Source: Chitinophagaceae bacterium (GTDB taxonomy: Bacteria > Bacteroidota > Bacteroidia > Chitinophagales > Chitinophagaceae). From it: 64,000 bases of DNA. Location: NCBI GenBank assembly GCA_024707305.1, contig JANPZZ010000007.1, positions 1-64,000 on the forward strand, given 5' to 3'. The position numbers were made by a program, and so were the translations under genes. Shown in pieces: positions 51,596 to 60,421 of this stretch (the first letter of the stretch is position 1; each line of letters opens with the position of its first letter). Under the pieces are notes generated by a model. That model saw only the letters and a program-made list of their open reading frames with translations. It was not told the DNA's origin and ran no database searches.

Positions 51596-52312
51596 TCAGA
51601 TAAACTTTTTCAGATCAGAAAGGCTGATCCTGTTTTCATAAATAGCTTTTCCCACAATGGCCGCACTGCATGGTAAGGCCGCCAGTTCTTCGAGATCCTG
51701 CACAGACGATACGCCTCCGCTGGCGATGAAATAAAGCGAAGGATACCGTTCCACAATCTCGCGGTATAAATCAGTTGAAGGGCCTTCGAGTTTTCCATCC
51801 TTTGCAATGTCTGTACAAAAAACCTGTTGAATACCTTTCGCTATATAATCATCTATAAAATCGAAAAGATCGATGCCTGAGTTTTCTGTCCATCCATGAA
51901 TTGCAATCTGCCGATCCTTTACATCTGCACCCAGGAGAAATTTATCCGCACCAAATTGAAGCAGCCATTTTTGCATTTCTTCTTTGTTGCGAACTGCAAA
52001 ACTTCCTACTGTTGCATAACGCGCACCGCTATCGAAAACAATCTTCACATCTTTTTCAGTATTCAATCCACCGCCAAAATCAATCGCGAGTGAAGTTTTT
52101 ACAGCCAGTTGTTCCAGCACTTTCCAGTTCTTTACTGCTTTCGCCTTTGCGCCGTCGAGATCCACGAGGTGCAAACGACGCAAACCCGCATCCTGAAATT
52201 GTAGCGCCACTTCAAGCGGATTTTCGTTGTAAACTTTTTTCTGTTCATAGTCGCCTTGCGTAAGGCGCACACATTTTCCATCTATGATATCGATCGCGGG
52301 AATAATCTCCAT
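51596..52312 (-). CDS. hisA: ProFAR isomerase HisA (in frame with an upstream acetyltransferase)
   Basis: 238 residues counted from its own Met at 52,312: [20 protein letters not shown] with the catalytic Asp, then [49 protein letters not shown] with the second Asp, and [16 protein letters not shown]. It isomerises ProFAR to PRFAR. The same open frame begins at 52,723 with a GNAT acetyltransferase and no stop separates them, so the protein could be translated alone or as a fusion. A ribosome-binding site before 52,312 is weak (GGAGAAG 15 bases upstream). Confidence 0.93.
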   Translation of the reverse strand: MEIIPAIDIIDGKCVRLTQGDYEQKKVYNENPLEVALQFQDAGLRRLHLVDLDGAKAKAVKNWKVLEQLAVKTSLAIDFGGGLNTEKDVKIVFDSGARYATVGSFAVRNKEEMQKWLLQFGADKFLLGADVKDRQIAIHGWTENSGIDLFDFIDDYIAKGIQQVFCTDIAKDGKLEGPSTDLYREIVERYPSLYFIASGGVSSVQDLEELAALPCSAAIVGKAIYENRISLSDLKKFI

Positions 52313-52723
52313 ATTTTTCTTATAAATCTTCTCCATTACTATAAAATCAATGCCGTGTTTCTTCCAGGTATTGCCGGTCTTGCGCATGCCGAATCGTTCA
52401 TACAAAGCACAGGCGCTGAGTCGTGCATTACACCAGATACGGTGGACAGAATTGCGTTCCGCTTCTTCCATCACATATTTCAAAAGCTGGGAGCCATATC
52501 CTTTACCCTGCCATTGTGTTTCTGTAGCAAACTTTCGAAACTGCCATTCTTTTTCTTTTTTAAAAACAGAAATAACAGATATCGGCTTTTCGTCTACCCA
52601 CAATGCAAGATGCAATCCCCTGTCATCAGCCGGCAGCCGCATCTCTTCCAACGTTTGCTGTGGATACATAATTCGTTGCCGCATTTGTAGCACCCTATCC
52701 AGTGAAAGTTCTTTGATAACCAT
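52313..52723 (-). CDS. GNAT-family N-acetyltransferase joined in frame to HisA
   Basis: 137 residues to the HisA Met. The GNAT fold shows LALWVDEKPISVISVFKKE, the acyl-CoA loop FATETQWQGKGYGSQLLKYV, IWCNARLSACALYERFGM and KKHGIDFIVMEKIYKKN at the end. Length fits a complete GNAT domain. In this frame no stop occurs before HisA. A single lost base in the A/T-rich ATTTATAAGAAAAATATG could have removed a stop, so fusion is not proven. It sits inside the his operon between hisH and hisA; a role in histidine metabolism is not known. Confidence 0.8.
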
Positions 52724-52724
52724 T

Positions 52725-53304
52725 CTAAATACTTAAAAAATTTCTCAGCAGCTTCTCGCCGGCTTCAGCACTTTTCTCCGGGTGAAACTGAACACCATAA
52801 AAATTATCATTACTTAAGGCGCTGCTAAACATGCCGCCATAATCTGTTCTGGCGATTGTATTGTCGCCCAAACTTGCATAATACGAGTGTACAAAGTAAA
52901 ACCAGGGATCATTTCCCAGCCCTTCAAAAAGAGAACCCGATAATTGAGTTGCTGTATTCCACCCAACCTGTGGCACTTTTAAATTACCCGTAAACTTTCT
53001 TACGTTGTTGTCGAAAACACCCAGGCATTCGGTGTCGCCTTCTTCTGTGTGTTTACAAAGCAATTGCATTCCAAGGCAGATACCGAGCACGGGTTGTTTC
53101 AGTTCTTTTATCATCTGGTCCAGTTTTCTTTCACGGAGATAACGCATCGCGGACCCGGCTTCACCTACCCCCCGGAAAGATTACTTTATCGGCGGATTGT
53201 AGAAGTTCGGGCGAATCTGTCACTTCTGCATTTACACCAATGCGTTCGAGTGCAAACAGTACCGACTGTATATTTCCCGCATTGTATTTTACGATCCGAA
53301 TCAT
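52725..53304 (-). CDS. hisH: Imidazole glycerol phosphate synthase subunit HisH, one frameshift
   Basis: Class I glutamine amidotransferase. The ATG at 53,304 gives MIRIVKYNAGNIQSVLFAL and, after KVIFPG, a run of six G (should be five, near 53,172) shifts the frame before VGEAGSAMRYL. The rest has the nucleophile Cys in LGICLGMQLL and the His-Glu pair in VQFHPEKSAE. About 193 residues. It hydrolyses glutamine and passes ammonia to HisF. It lies six bases after hisB. Confidence 0.92.
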
Positions 53305-53309
53305 GTGTT

Positions 53310-54443
53310 TTATAATGTTCCTTTTGTGGATGGCAGGTAATTGGAAAAAGGATCTTTTTTTACTGCCATCCGAATTGCTTTTGCAAATGCCTTAAAGATC
53401 GCTTCAATTTTATGATGCTCATTCTCACCTCTGCTTTCGATATTCAGGTTACACCGTGCTGCATCGCTGAATGATTTAAAGAAATGAAAAAACATTTCAG
53501 TTGGCATTTCACCGATCTTTTCACGTTTGAATTCAGCATTCCATACAATCCAGTTGCGTCCGCCAAAATCGATCAGCACTTTTGCGTCGGCTTCATCCAT
53601 CGGCAGTGCAAAACCATAACGTTCCATTCCTGTTTTATCAGTGAGTGCTTTTGCAAAAGCTTCACCCAAAGCGATGCCGGTGTCTTCAATGGTATGGTGT
53701 TCATCAATATGCAAATCACCTTTGCATTCGATGGTCAGATCAAGTTTTCCATGGCGTGCAATTTGTTCCAGCATATGATCAAAAAAACCTAAGCCGGTGC
53801 TGATCTTTGCGCGCCCCTGCCCATCTGCATTTAATTCAACGCGTATATCGGTCTCGTTTGTTTTCCGAACGTGATGTACAACGCGAAGGCCATTTTTAAG
53901 GAACGCGTAAATCTCCTGCCAGTCATCTGTTGTCAATGCAATCACATCAGCATATTCCGCTTCTTGTTCTGGTGTAAGTGGCAATGTGGGTGATTTGATA
54001 AGAATGCCTTTCACGCCCAGGTTGCGCGCCAGTTGCATATCACTCCAGCGGTCGCCCACCATAAATGATTTGCTAAGATCGTATGCGGGATTGTTCAATA
54101 AATGTGTCAACAAACCAGTGCCTGGTTTACGGGTGGGCAATGCTTCCCAGTCGTAACTCTTATCAATATGCACTTCATCAAACGCGAAACCTTCTCCTGT
54201 AAGTGTATCGATCATCAGGTTCTGAAAAGGCCAGAAGTTATCTTCCGGAAAAGCATCCGTACCCAGGCCATCCTGGTTACTGATCATAACCTTATAGAAG
54301 CCCAGCTCCTTCGCAATTCGTCCCAGTGCGCTAACGGCACCCGGCATAAAACGGATTTTGCTGATATGATCGAGTTGATAATCTGGTGGGTGCTCCTGTA
54401 ATATCACACCATCACGATCAAGAAAAAGAATCGGTTTCGACAT
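53310..54443 (-). CDS. hisB: Bifunctional histidinol-phosphatase/imidazoleglycerol-phosphate dehydratase HisB
   Basis: About 377 residues from the ATG at 54,443 (MSKPILFLDRDGVIL); the frame stays open upstream into the repeat array, but that part is not protein-like. The N-terminal HAD phosphatase has LFLDRDGVI, SNQDGLGTD, and MVGDRWSDM. The dehydratase half has ETDIRVELNADG, GFFDHMLEQIARHG and the metal site DEHHTIEDTGIALGEA, repeated as ENEHHKIEAIFKAF. It catalyses steps six and eight of histidine synthesis. Separated from hisC by a 560-base repeat array. Confidence 0.95.
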   Translation of the reverse strand: MSKPILFLDRDGVILQEHPPDYQLDHISKIRFMPGAVSALGRIAKELGFYKVMISNQDGLGTDAFPEDNFWPFQNLMIDTLTGEGFAFDEVHIDKSYDWEALPTRKPGTGLLTHLLNNPAYDLSKSFMVGDRWSDMQLARNLGVKGILIKSPTLPLTPEQEAEYADVIALTTDDWQEIYAFLKNGLRVVHHVRKTNETDIRVELNADGQGRAKISTGLGFFDHMLEQIARHGKLDLTIECKGDLHIDEHHTIEDTGIALGEAFAKALTDKTGMERYGFALPMDEADAKVLIDFGGRNWIVWNAEFKREKIGEMPTEMFFHFFKSFSDAARCNLNIESRGENEHHKIEAIFKAFAKAIRMAVKKDPFSNYLPSTKGTL

Positions 54444-54477
54444 TATATAAAATTTGTAATTAAATAAATTCCCGTCG

Positions 54478-55004
54478 ATCATCCACCATCGATCATCGAT
54501 CATCGATTTTCCCCCATCCAACATCCCCCATCTTCCACTCCCATCCACCTATCGTCCCTTCGGGACTCAAAATAAAACGAGGGCCTTCCGTTGCTACAGA
54601 TATCCCGTCCCTCCGGGACGGCCGGACATCGGACATCGATCATCGGCCATCGATCATCCCCCATCCAACCTCCAACCTCCACCATCTTCCTCTCCCATCC
54701 ACCTATCGTCCCTTTGGGACTCAAAATAAAACGAGGGCATTCCGTTGCTACAGATATCCCGTCCCTCCGGGACGGCCGGACATCGGACATCGATCATCGG
54801 CCATCGATCATCGATCATCCCCCATCCAACCTCCAACATCCCCCATCTTCCCTCTCCCATCCACCTATCGTCCCTTCGGGACTCAAAATAAAACGAGGGC
54901 CTTCCGCTGCTACAGATATCCCGTCCCTCCGGGACGGCCGGACATCGGACATCGATCATCGGCCATCGATCATCGATCATCGATCATCCCCCATCCCCCA
55001 TCCA
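54478..55004. repeat. Tandem array of three 154-162 bp palindromic repeats inside the his operon
   Basis: Three copies of a unit start at CCTATCGTCCC (54,548, 54,702 and 54,864). Each runs through the hairpin TCGTCCC-TTCG-GGAC, AAAATAAAACGAGGGC, GTTGCTACAGATATCC, the palindrome CCGTCCCTCCGGGACGG, CCGGACATCGGACATCG and runs of ATCGATCATCGGCC. Copies differ at a few bases. Between units lie CCCCCATCCAACCTCC spacers. They resemble REP/BIME-like intergenic palindromes. Open frames on both strands here follow the repeats and are not genes. Confidence 0.88.
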
Positions 55005-56062
55005 TCATCGATCCCTCATATACTCAATCATCCCATCCACCAACTGCGTATTCTCTTCTTCCGTTCCTACAGTTATTCTTAAACAGCCCTCACATAATTC
55101 AACGCGACTCCTGTCGCGAACAACAATTCCCTTCGCCAGCAAAAACTGATACAGGTCTGTAGCTTTTGGAACTTTTATCAGAATGAAATTGGCATCACTC
55201 GGATATACTTTTTGTACCAGCGGCATACGGCCAAATACCTCGATGAGTGCTTCCCGCATTGCAACAATCTCACGGATCATATCATTCACCATTCCCACAT
55301 CATTCATCGCCTGCAAGGCAAGTTCCTGAGTTGACTGGTTGATATTATAAGGTGGTTTTATTTTATTTAACCAACTCACAATTTCTTTCGACGCGAAAGC
55401 CATTCCCAAACGCAATGCCGCCAGTCCCCAGGCTTTGCTGAAAGTTTGTAATACAACCAGGTTGGGATATTCTTCGAGCAATGACAACATCGATTTTTGT
55501 CTTGCAAAATTGATATAGGCTTCGTCTACCATTACAAGTCCGCTAAAGTTATTGAGGATCGTTTCCACATCTTCAAAACGAATACTGTTTCCTGTAGGAT
55601 TATTCGGCGAACAAATCCAGATCAACTTTGTCTCTGCATTTGCAGCATCCAGAATACCTTCCACGTTTAATTGAAAATCGGGTAAAAAGGGGCAACCCGT
55701 TTCAGTTGTACATCGTTAATACTGGCACTCACTTCATACATGCCGTAGGTTGGCGGACAAATGATCACATTATCTTTCCCTGGTTCACAAAAACAACGAT
55801 ACAACAGATCAATGCACTCATCGCTGCCATTTCCAAGGAAAATTTTTTCAGGATCCACCTGCTTGATGTTGCTCAACGCTTCTTTTACTTTTCGCTGGTA
55901 AGGATCCGGATAACGGTTGTACCATTTCAATAATGGGCTGCCCAGGCTGTTTTCATTGGCATCCAAAAAAACATGCGCATCGCCACTAAACTCATCGCGA
56001 GCACTGCTATAAGGTTTTATACCAAGTATATTTTTCCGAACCAAACGATTAAGATCAAACAT
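55005..56062 (-). CDS. hisC: Histidinol-phosphate aminotransferase HisC, one frameshift
   Basis: Fold type I PLP enzyme of about 350 residues: the N terminus [47 protein letters not shown] and [13 protein letters not shown] shift in an A/G run near 55,675 is followed by [24 protein letters not shown], the PLP Lys in [15 protein letters not shown] and C-terminal [17 protein letters not shown]. It makes histidinol phosphate from imidazole acetol phosphate and glutamate. It follows hisD by about five bases and is the last gene before the repeat array. Confidence 0.93.
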
Positions 56063-56067
56063 GAAAA

Positions 56068-57361
56068 TTATTTTATTGTTGTTTCCGACAATCTGATTCT
56101 TACTGCTTCGGCATGTGCTTCCAGTCCTTCTGCTGTTGCCATCGTCACAACGGTTTCAGCAATACTGTTCAGACCCTGTTCCGTCAAATGCTGCCAGGTA
56201 ATCTTTTTTACAAAACTATCGGTGCTCACGCCGCTATAAGCACGTGCAAAAACCATTCGTTGGTAATGTGTGATTGGTACCCGAAGCATAATCGCCCACA
56301 GACTCTGGCGAAAAAGGGCCGAGAAAAACCGATCCCGCATTACGTACACCCGCTTTAACTACATCCAGGTTTTTGCAAACCACAATCAGGTGTTCTGCCG
56401 CATATTCATTTGCCAGTTCAATGGCTTTTTCAAGGTTATCGACAACGATTGCTTTGCTGGAAGCAAGTGATTTTACAGCAATACTGTTCCCTTGGCAACT
56501 TTGCAAGTTGTTCTTCCAGCGCATCGTTTACGCGCGCAGGTAAAAGCTTCATCGGTAGTTATGAGCATCACCTGGCTGTCTGCACCATGTTCGGCCTGTG
56601 AAAGTAAATCCGCGGCGATCCATGCGGGTTTGGCAGTTTCGTCGGCGAGTACACAAACTTCGCTCGGGCCGGCGGGCATATCGATTGCCACGCCCTGCAT
56701 TTGTACGAGTTGTTTCGCGCAGGTCACGTATTGATTGCCCGGACCAAATATTTTGTGAACACGTGGAATGCTTTTCAGTTCCGTAAGCCATCGCAGCGAT
56801 AGCCTGAGCACCACCTGCTTTATAAATTTCACGGATACCCGCCACTTCTGCTGCAACTAAAATAGCAGGATGAATGCTGCCTTCTTTCGAGGGAGGTGTA
56901 CATAAAATCACTTTTCTGCAGCCTGCAATTTGTGCAGGAATTCCCAACATTAGTACCGTAGAAAATAATGGAGCAGTACCACCTGGAATGTATAAACCCA
57001 CGCGATCGATCCCTACAGACGTTCTCCAGCAGGAAATGCCGGGTTGCGTTTCAATTAAGTGCTCCTTTTTTAATTGAGCCTCGTGAAACCGGCGGATATT
57101 AAAAGCCGCAGCGCGGATAGCTGTAACCAGCTTTTCAGGCACGCGTTCGCGGGCCTGAAGAATTTCCTCTTCAGCAACACGTATTACATCAAGATCTACA
57201 CCATCAAAATCGAGCGTATATTTTTTCAGTGCCGTATCGCCGTTGCGTTGTACGTTTTCCAGTACACTACGCACCTGGCTTTCCAGTTTGGTTGCGTCCA
57301 AAGCAGGTCGCTTTAATAGTGATGACCATGCTGAATTCGGCGGGTTATTAATTATCTGCAT
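56068..57361 (-). CDS. hisD: Histidinol dehydrogenase HisD, frameshifted
   Basis: The NAD-dependent last step of the pathway. Pieces in order: [39 protein letters not shown], the shift near 56,770, [55 protein letters not shown], a shift near 56,520, [29 protein letters not shown], then a last shift near 56,255 and the C-terminal [18 protein letters not shown]. At least four shifts. Length about 430 residues matches the family. It sits 14 bases after hisG. Confidence 0.92.
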
Positions 57362-57374
57362 CCTGCGTAGAGTT

Positions 57375-58229
57375 TTAAATCACCATTTTTTCAATTGGCA
57401 CCACCAGTATCCCCTGTGCGCCTGCAGCTTTCAGCTGCTCAATGATATTCAGAAATCATTTTCGTCGAGTACACTATGTACGCTGCTCCAGCCTGATGCT
57501 GCCAACGGCAACACCGTAGAGCTCTTCATACCCGGCAATAGTGAAATAATTTCATCCAGCTTCTCATTGGGTGCATTCAGCAGAATGTATTTATTATTCT
57601 TTGCTTTTTTAACTGCGCGTATGCGGGAATAACAGCTTTTCGAGAATTTTGGTCTTTTCTTCATCCAATGCAGCGTTACGAATCAGCACCGCCTGTGATT
57701 GCAGGATGGTTTCTGCTTCTTTTTAAACCATTGGTGAAGGGTTGAACCACTGCTAACCAGGTCACAAATCGCTTCTGCCAGTCCAATACCGGGTGCGATC
57801 TCCACGCTCCCACTGATCTCATGGATTTCAGCTTCGATTTTTTTGTTCATCAAGCCATTGCTGAAGAATAACGGGATAACTCGTGGCAATGCGTTTTCCC
57901 TTGAGAAAATCGCGGGTATAAGCTTCATTACGGCTTACTGCCAGGGAAAGTCGGCACTTACCAAAACCAAGTTTCTCCATTAACTCCACTTCTTTCCGTT
58001 TTTCAAATACCACATTTTCGCCCACGATACCTATATCAGCAACCGCATCTTCCACATATTGCGGAATATCATCGTCGCGCAGGAAATAGACTTCCAGCGG
58101 AAAGTTGGCGGCGGTTGATTTCAGTTTATTTCCGCCATTCGAAATGTCAATGCCACATTCTTTCAACATCTTCATCGAATCCTCGTGTAATCTTCCAGAC
58201 TTCTGTATCGCGATTTTCAGGTTCATCAT
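57375..58229 (-). CDS. hisG: ATP phosphoribosyltransferase HisG (long form), frameshifted
   Basis: First enzyme of the pathway. The start at 58,229 gives MMNLKIAIQKSGRLHEDSM; ADIGIVGENVVFEK and RIATSYPVIL follow. Shifts near 57,845, 57,725 and 57,450 join GSVEIAPGIGLAEAICDLVSSGSTL, ILQSQAVLIRNAAL, and the regulatory domain (ILLNAPNEKLDEIISLLPGM, STVLPLA). About 284 codons including a C-terminal ACT-like domain, so this is the long form that binds histidine itself and needs no HisZ. The stop is at 57,375, 14 bases before hisD. It is under the upstream attenuator. Confidence 0.92.
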
Positions 58230-58252
58230 TTTATTTTTTCACCATTAATAAA

Positions 58253-58283
58253 TAAAAAAGGGCCTACCTGTGCGGTAAGCCCC
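58253..58283 (-). terminator. Histidine-operon attenuator terminator
   Basis: On the minus strand GGGCTTACC, loop GCACA, GGTAGGCCC and then six T form a nine-base-pair stem with one G-T pair, 24 bases before hisG. The left arm's GCTTACC is complementary to GGTAAGC at the end of the leader peptide gene (58,325-58,331), which provides a competing antiterminator pairing. Confidence 0.88.
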
Positions 58284-58326
58284 TGATCGGTTAATATGTT
58301 AAATCATTACATAATACCATCCCAGC

Positions 58327-58377
58327 TTACCCCTGAGGAGCAAGATGATGATGATGAATATGAATGTAGTTCTGCAT
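58327..58377 (-). CDS. hisL: Histidine operon leader peptide
   Basis: A 16-codon open frame, MQNYIHIHHHHLAPQG, with five His codons (one, then four in a row after Ile) directly before the attenuator. When charged histidinyl-tRNA is low the ribosome should stall at the His run, leaving the GGTAAGC at the stop codon free to pair with the terminator's left arm and so prevent termination. When His is abundant the ribosome reaches the TAA at 58,327 and covers GGTAAGC, so the terminator forms. This is the classic attenuation logic; the pairing is read from sequence, not tested. Confidence 0.9.
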   Translation of the reverse strand: MQNYIHIHHHHLAPQG

Positions 58378-58392
58378 TTTTTAATAACGAGG

Positions 58393-58421
58393 CAAAAATA
58401 ACCCCCTTTTTGGTACCACAA
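58393..58421 (-). promoter_or_regulatory. Histidine operon promoter (Bacteroidetes type)
   Basis: On the minus strand the -33 element TTG (58,421-58,419) and the -7 element TATTTTTG (58,400-58,393), matching TAnnTTTG, are 18 bases apart. Transcription would start about seven bases downstream, only 10 or so bases before the leader peptide ATG. Between this and 58,655 I see only AT-rich sequence and a possible minus-strand hairpin near 58,597-58,628 ending the cytochrome gene. Confidence 0.75.
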
Positions 58422-58655
58422 AATTTTATTTAACAAAAATTGTGGACAAAATACCCCTTACGTGGTATTGCATAATCCAAAAACCTGTACTATCATTGTA
58501 TCGGTTTTTCATAGGATATTGGATTTTTAAAAACGGGGCTGGATTTCTATCCTGGCCCTTTTTTTTACCCTAACTCCAAAAGCCTGAAAAAGGAAAAGCC
58601 AGCCGGATATTTCTACCAGACTGGCTACTTCATATCTTCAAAAGACGTTCACTTC

Positions 58656-58997
58656 TTACTGTGGCATTCCGTCTTCTTTCCATTTTTTAAATACAGCAAT
58701 TGTTGCGGCATCGAGCTTTTCATTTCTGAATGGCATAAATCCGCGTTCACCAGGATTCAATTCAATGCGACGGATTATATTATCGATGTCAGTTTTTACG
58801 TTGTCGTAAACGTCATAAGCCTTTTTATTACCTCCCTTATCTGGGATATGGCAGGGTGCACATTTTGACTGCACAATAGTAGTGATGTCGTTGGCGAAGG
58901 TAGTTTTGGGAGCAGACGTGGTTTTCTTTGAGCTTCCGCAATTGGAGAATAAAAGCGCAGAAGCGGCAATAAATCCGAAAAACAGTTTTCTTTTCAT
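58656..58997 (-). CDS. Cytochrome c lipoprotein (single heme)
   Basis: Intact, 113 residues. The N terminus has a lipobox (FGFIAASALLFSNCGSS) and the protein contains one heme motif, KCAPCH (about residue 45), with candidate axial Met in GERGFMPF. Bacteroidetes lipoprotein cytochromes of this kind carry electrons in the periplasm or at the outer membrane; the partner is not evident. Neighbouring hairpin sequence near 58,597-58,628 could terminate it. Confidence 0.85.
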   Translation of the reverse strand: MKRKLFFGFIAASALLFSNCGSSKKTTSAPKTTFANDITTIVQSKCAPCHIPDKGGNKKAYDVYDNVKTDIDNIIRRIELNPGERGFMPFRNEKLDAATIAVFKKWKEDGMPQ

Positions 58998-59293
58998 TGA
59001 GAGTTGATTTGAACTACCAATGTAAGATTTTTTTCGATGTTTAAACGTGAATTTGGCCGGTCTGCTTTGCCGACCAACAATTTTCTGGTTAGGCCGGAAT
59101 TAAATAGAGGTAAAGACTAAAGGCTAATATGCATAGCAGGAAACGTACGGCTTTAATCATCGGGCTGGTTTTGATCATAACAAAGGATTTTGATGCAAGG
59201 TAGAAACCACCGGATCAGAAATCAATAGTATTTTGCCTCGAAAAATCCGTATTCCCTGAAGCAAAAACTTTTACTTTTAACCAAACAGTTGTT
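58998..59293. other. Intergenic region, no gene recognised
   Basis: Divergent spacer between the cytochrome lipoprotein and lipase genes. It has no coding sequence I recognise on either strand. It should contain both promoters, but I found no convincing TAnnTTTG element at the right distance. Confidence 0.5.
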
Positions 59294-60337
59294 ATGAAAT
59301 GTCTCGCTGGCATGCTGATTATCACCTTATTACTTTCCTGTGGAAACGGTCGTTTGCCAGTTGCAGAAAGTACGGATGAAAAACTGGCTGCGGCAGCCGC
59401 TGCGGTTGATTTGCCGCTGGATGAGAAAATAGCCTGCCTCTTTTCACAAATTGCCTATTGCAGGAACCCGCAGGAGAAGCTTGACAGCTTCCTTCCCGGC
59501 TGGAAACTGGCCTGGTATCCCGGGCAGATCAACAGCAATCATGCTTTTGTAGCCACGAATGGCAGGCAATGGGCCATCGCCTTTCGAGGGTCTTTAATGG
59601 AAGTAAGCTGGCATGCGTTTGACAACTGGATAAACCAGGACCTGAATATCCTGACACAGGTTAAATGGCCGCATAGTGCCGCCGGCACCGCGAGAATTTC
59701 GCAGGGGATGCACAACAGTTTTACCAATCTTTCTCAACTACGCGACACAATCAACAATAAAACGCTCATTGAATTTATTAAAACGAATATCAGGAAAGAT
59801 GCGCCGATCTTGATTACCGGACACAGCCTGGGAGGAAGTATGGCAACGGTGTATGCATCTTATTTATATGAACAGTTGAATTCTGCTGGCAATAAAATTG
59901 AAATTATCAGTTTTGCAGCGCCCGCACCCGGCAACGAAGCATTTGCGGATGATTTCGATCAAAAATTCCCCGGGGCCGTTCGTATCGAATCGGAAGGTGA
60001 TATCGTGGCAAGATTTCCCTGCACCGAGAAAGTAACGGATTTTGCAAAAAATTGTGCTCCACTCCCCTCCGCCGACCAAATTAATGTAAGCTATCAGGGC
60101 ATTCGTGTAAGCCTGAGAAAAGCACTTGAAATGTGCAGTCTTGCAATGACGCTCCTTGAACTTAAAAACGGAAGCAGTTTTAAACAGGTAGCAGGAACGG
60201 GCAGACTAATAAGGATAAAACCGATTGAAACCACTAATAGTCTGTCTGTTGAAAACTGGTTTTCTGCAGCCGGATACCAACATGGTATTGCCCAGTATGC
60301 AGCAGCGCTTGGAATACCTTTTATCAATTGTCCCTAA
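59294..60337 (+). CDS. Lipase (class 3) family lipoprotein
   Basis: Intact, 347 residues. The lipobox (MLIITLLLSCGNG) shows a lipid anchor. The class 3 lipase alpha/beta-hydrolase fold is evident from RQWAIAFRGSLMEVSW, DLNILTQVKWPHSAAG, the nucleophile motif ILITGHSLGGSMATVYA and FAAPAPGNEAFADDF. The catalytic Asp lies in RIESEGDIVARFP, and the His probably in NWFSAAGYQHGIAQY. It may hydrolyse membrane or external lipids. A phosphatase gene follows on the same strand after 85 bases. Confidence 0.9.
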   Translation: MKCLAGMLIITLLLSCGNGRLPVAESTDEKLAAAAAAVDLPLDEKIACLFSQIAYCRNPQEKLDSFLPGWKLAWYPGQINSNHAFVATNGRQWAIAFRGSLMEVSWHAFDNWINQDLNILTQVKWPHSAAGTARISQGMHNSFTNLSQLRDTINNKTLIEFIKTNIRKDAPILITGHSLGGSMATVYASYLYEQLNSAGNKIEIISFAAPAPGNEAFADDFDQKFPGAVRIESEGDIVARFPCTEKVTDFAKNCAPLPSADQINVSYQGIRVSLRKALEMCSLAMTLLELKNGSSFKQVAGTGRLIRIKPIETTNSLSVENWFSAAGYQHGIAQYAAALGIPFINCP

Positions 60338-60398
60338 AAATTTGGCAGTACCATCTGATTATCAAACTTTATCGACAAACCACTAAATTCATCTTTCT

Positions 60399-60406
60399 TA
60401 CATTTG
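60399..60406 (+). promoter_or_regulatory. Bacteroidetes -7 promoter element before the phosphatase gene
   Basis: TACATTTG matches TAnnTTTG and lies 16 bases before the ATG at 60,422. A TTG -33 element with usual spacing is not clear. Confidence 0.4.
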
Positions 60407-60421
60407 CCCAAACTAATTGAT

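Noticed and set aside
54478..55004. Possible CRISPR array
   Set aside because: Units are 154-162 bases with internal palindromes and no short constant repeats separated by unique spacers; no cas genes nearby.
54591..55082. Repetitive open frames on both strands in the his-operon gap
   Set aside because: They translate the 154-162 bp repeats; the residues repeat with the DNA and show no protein features.
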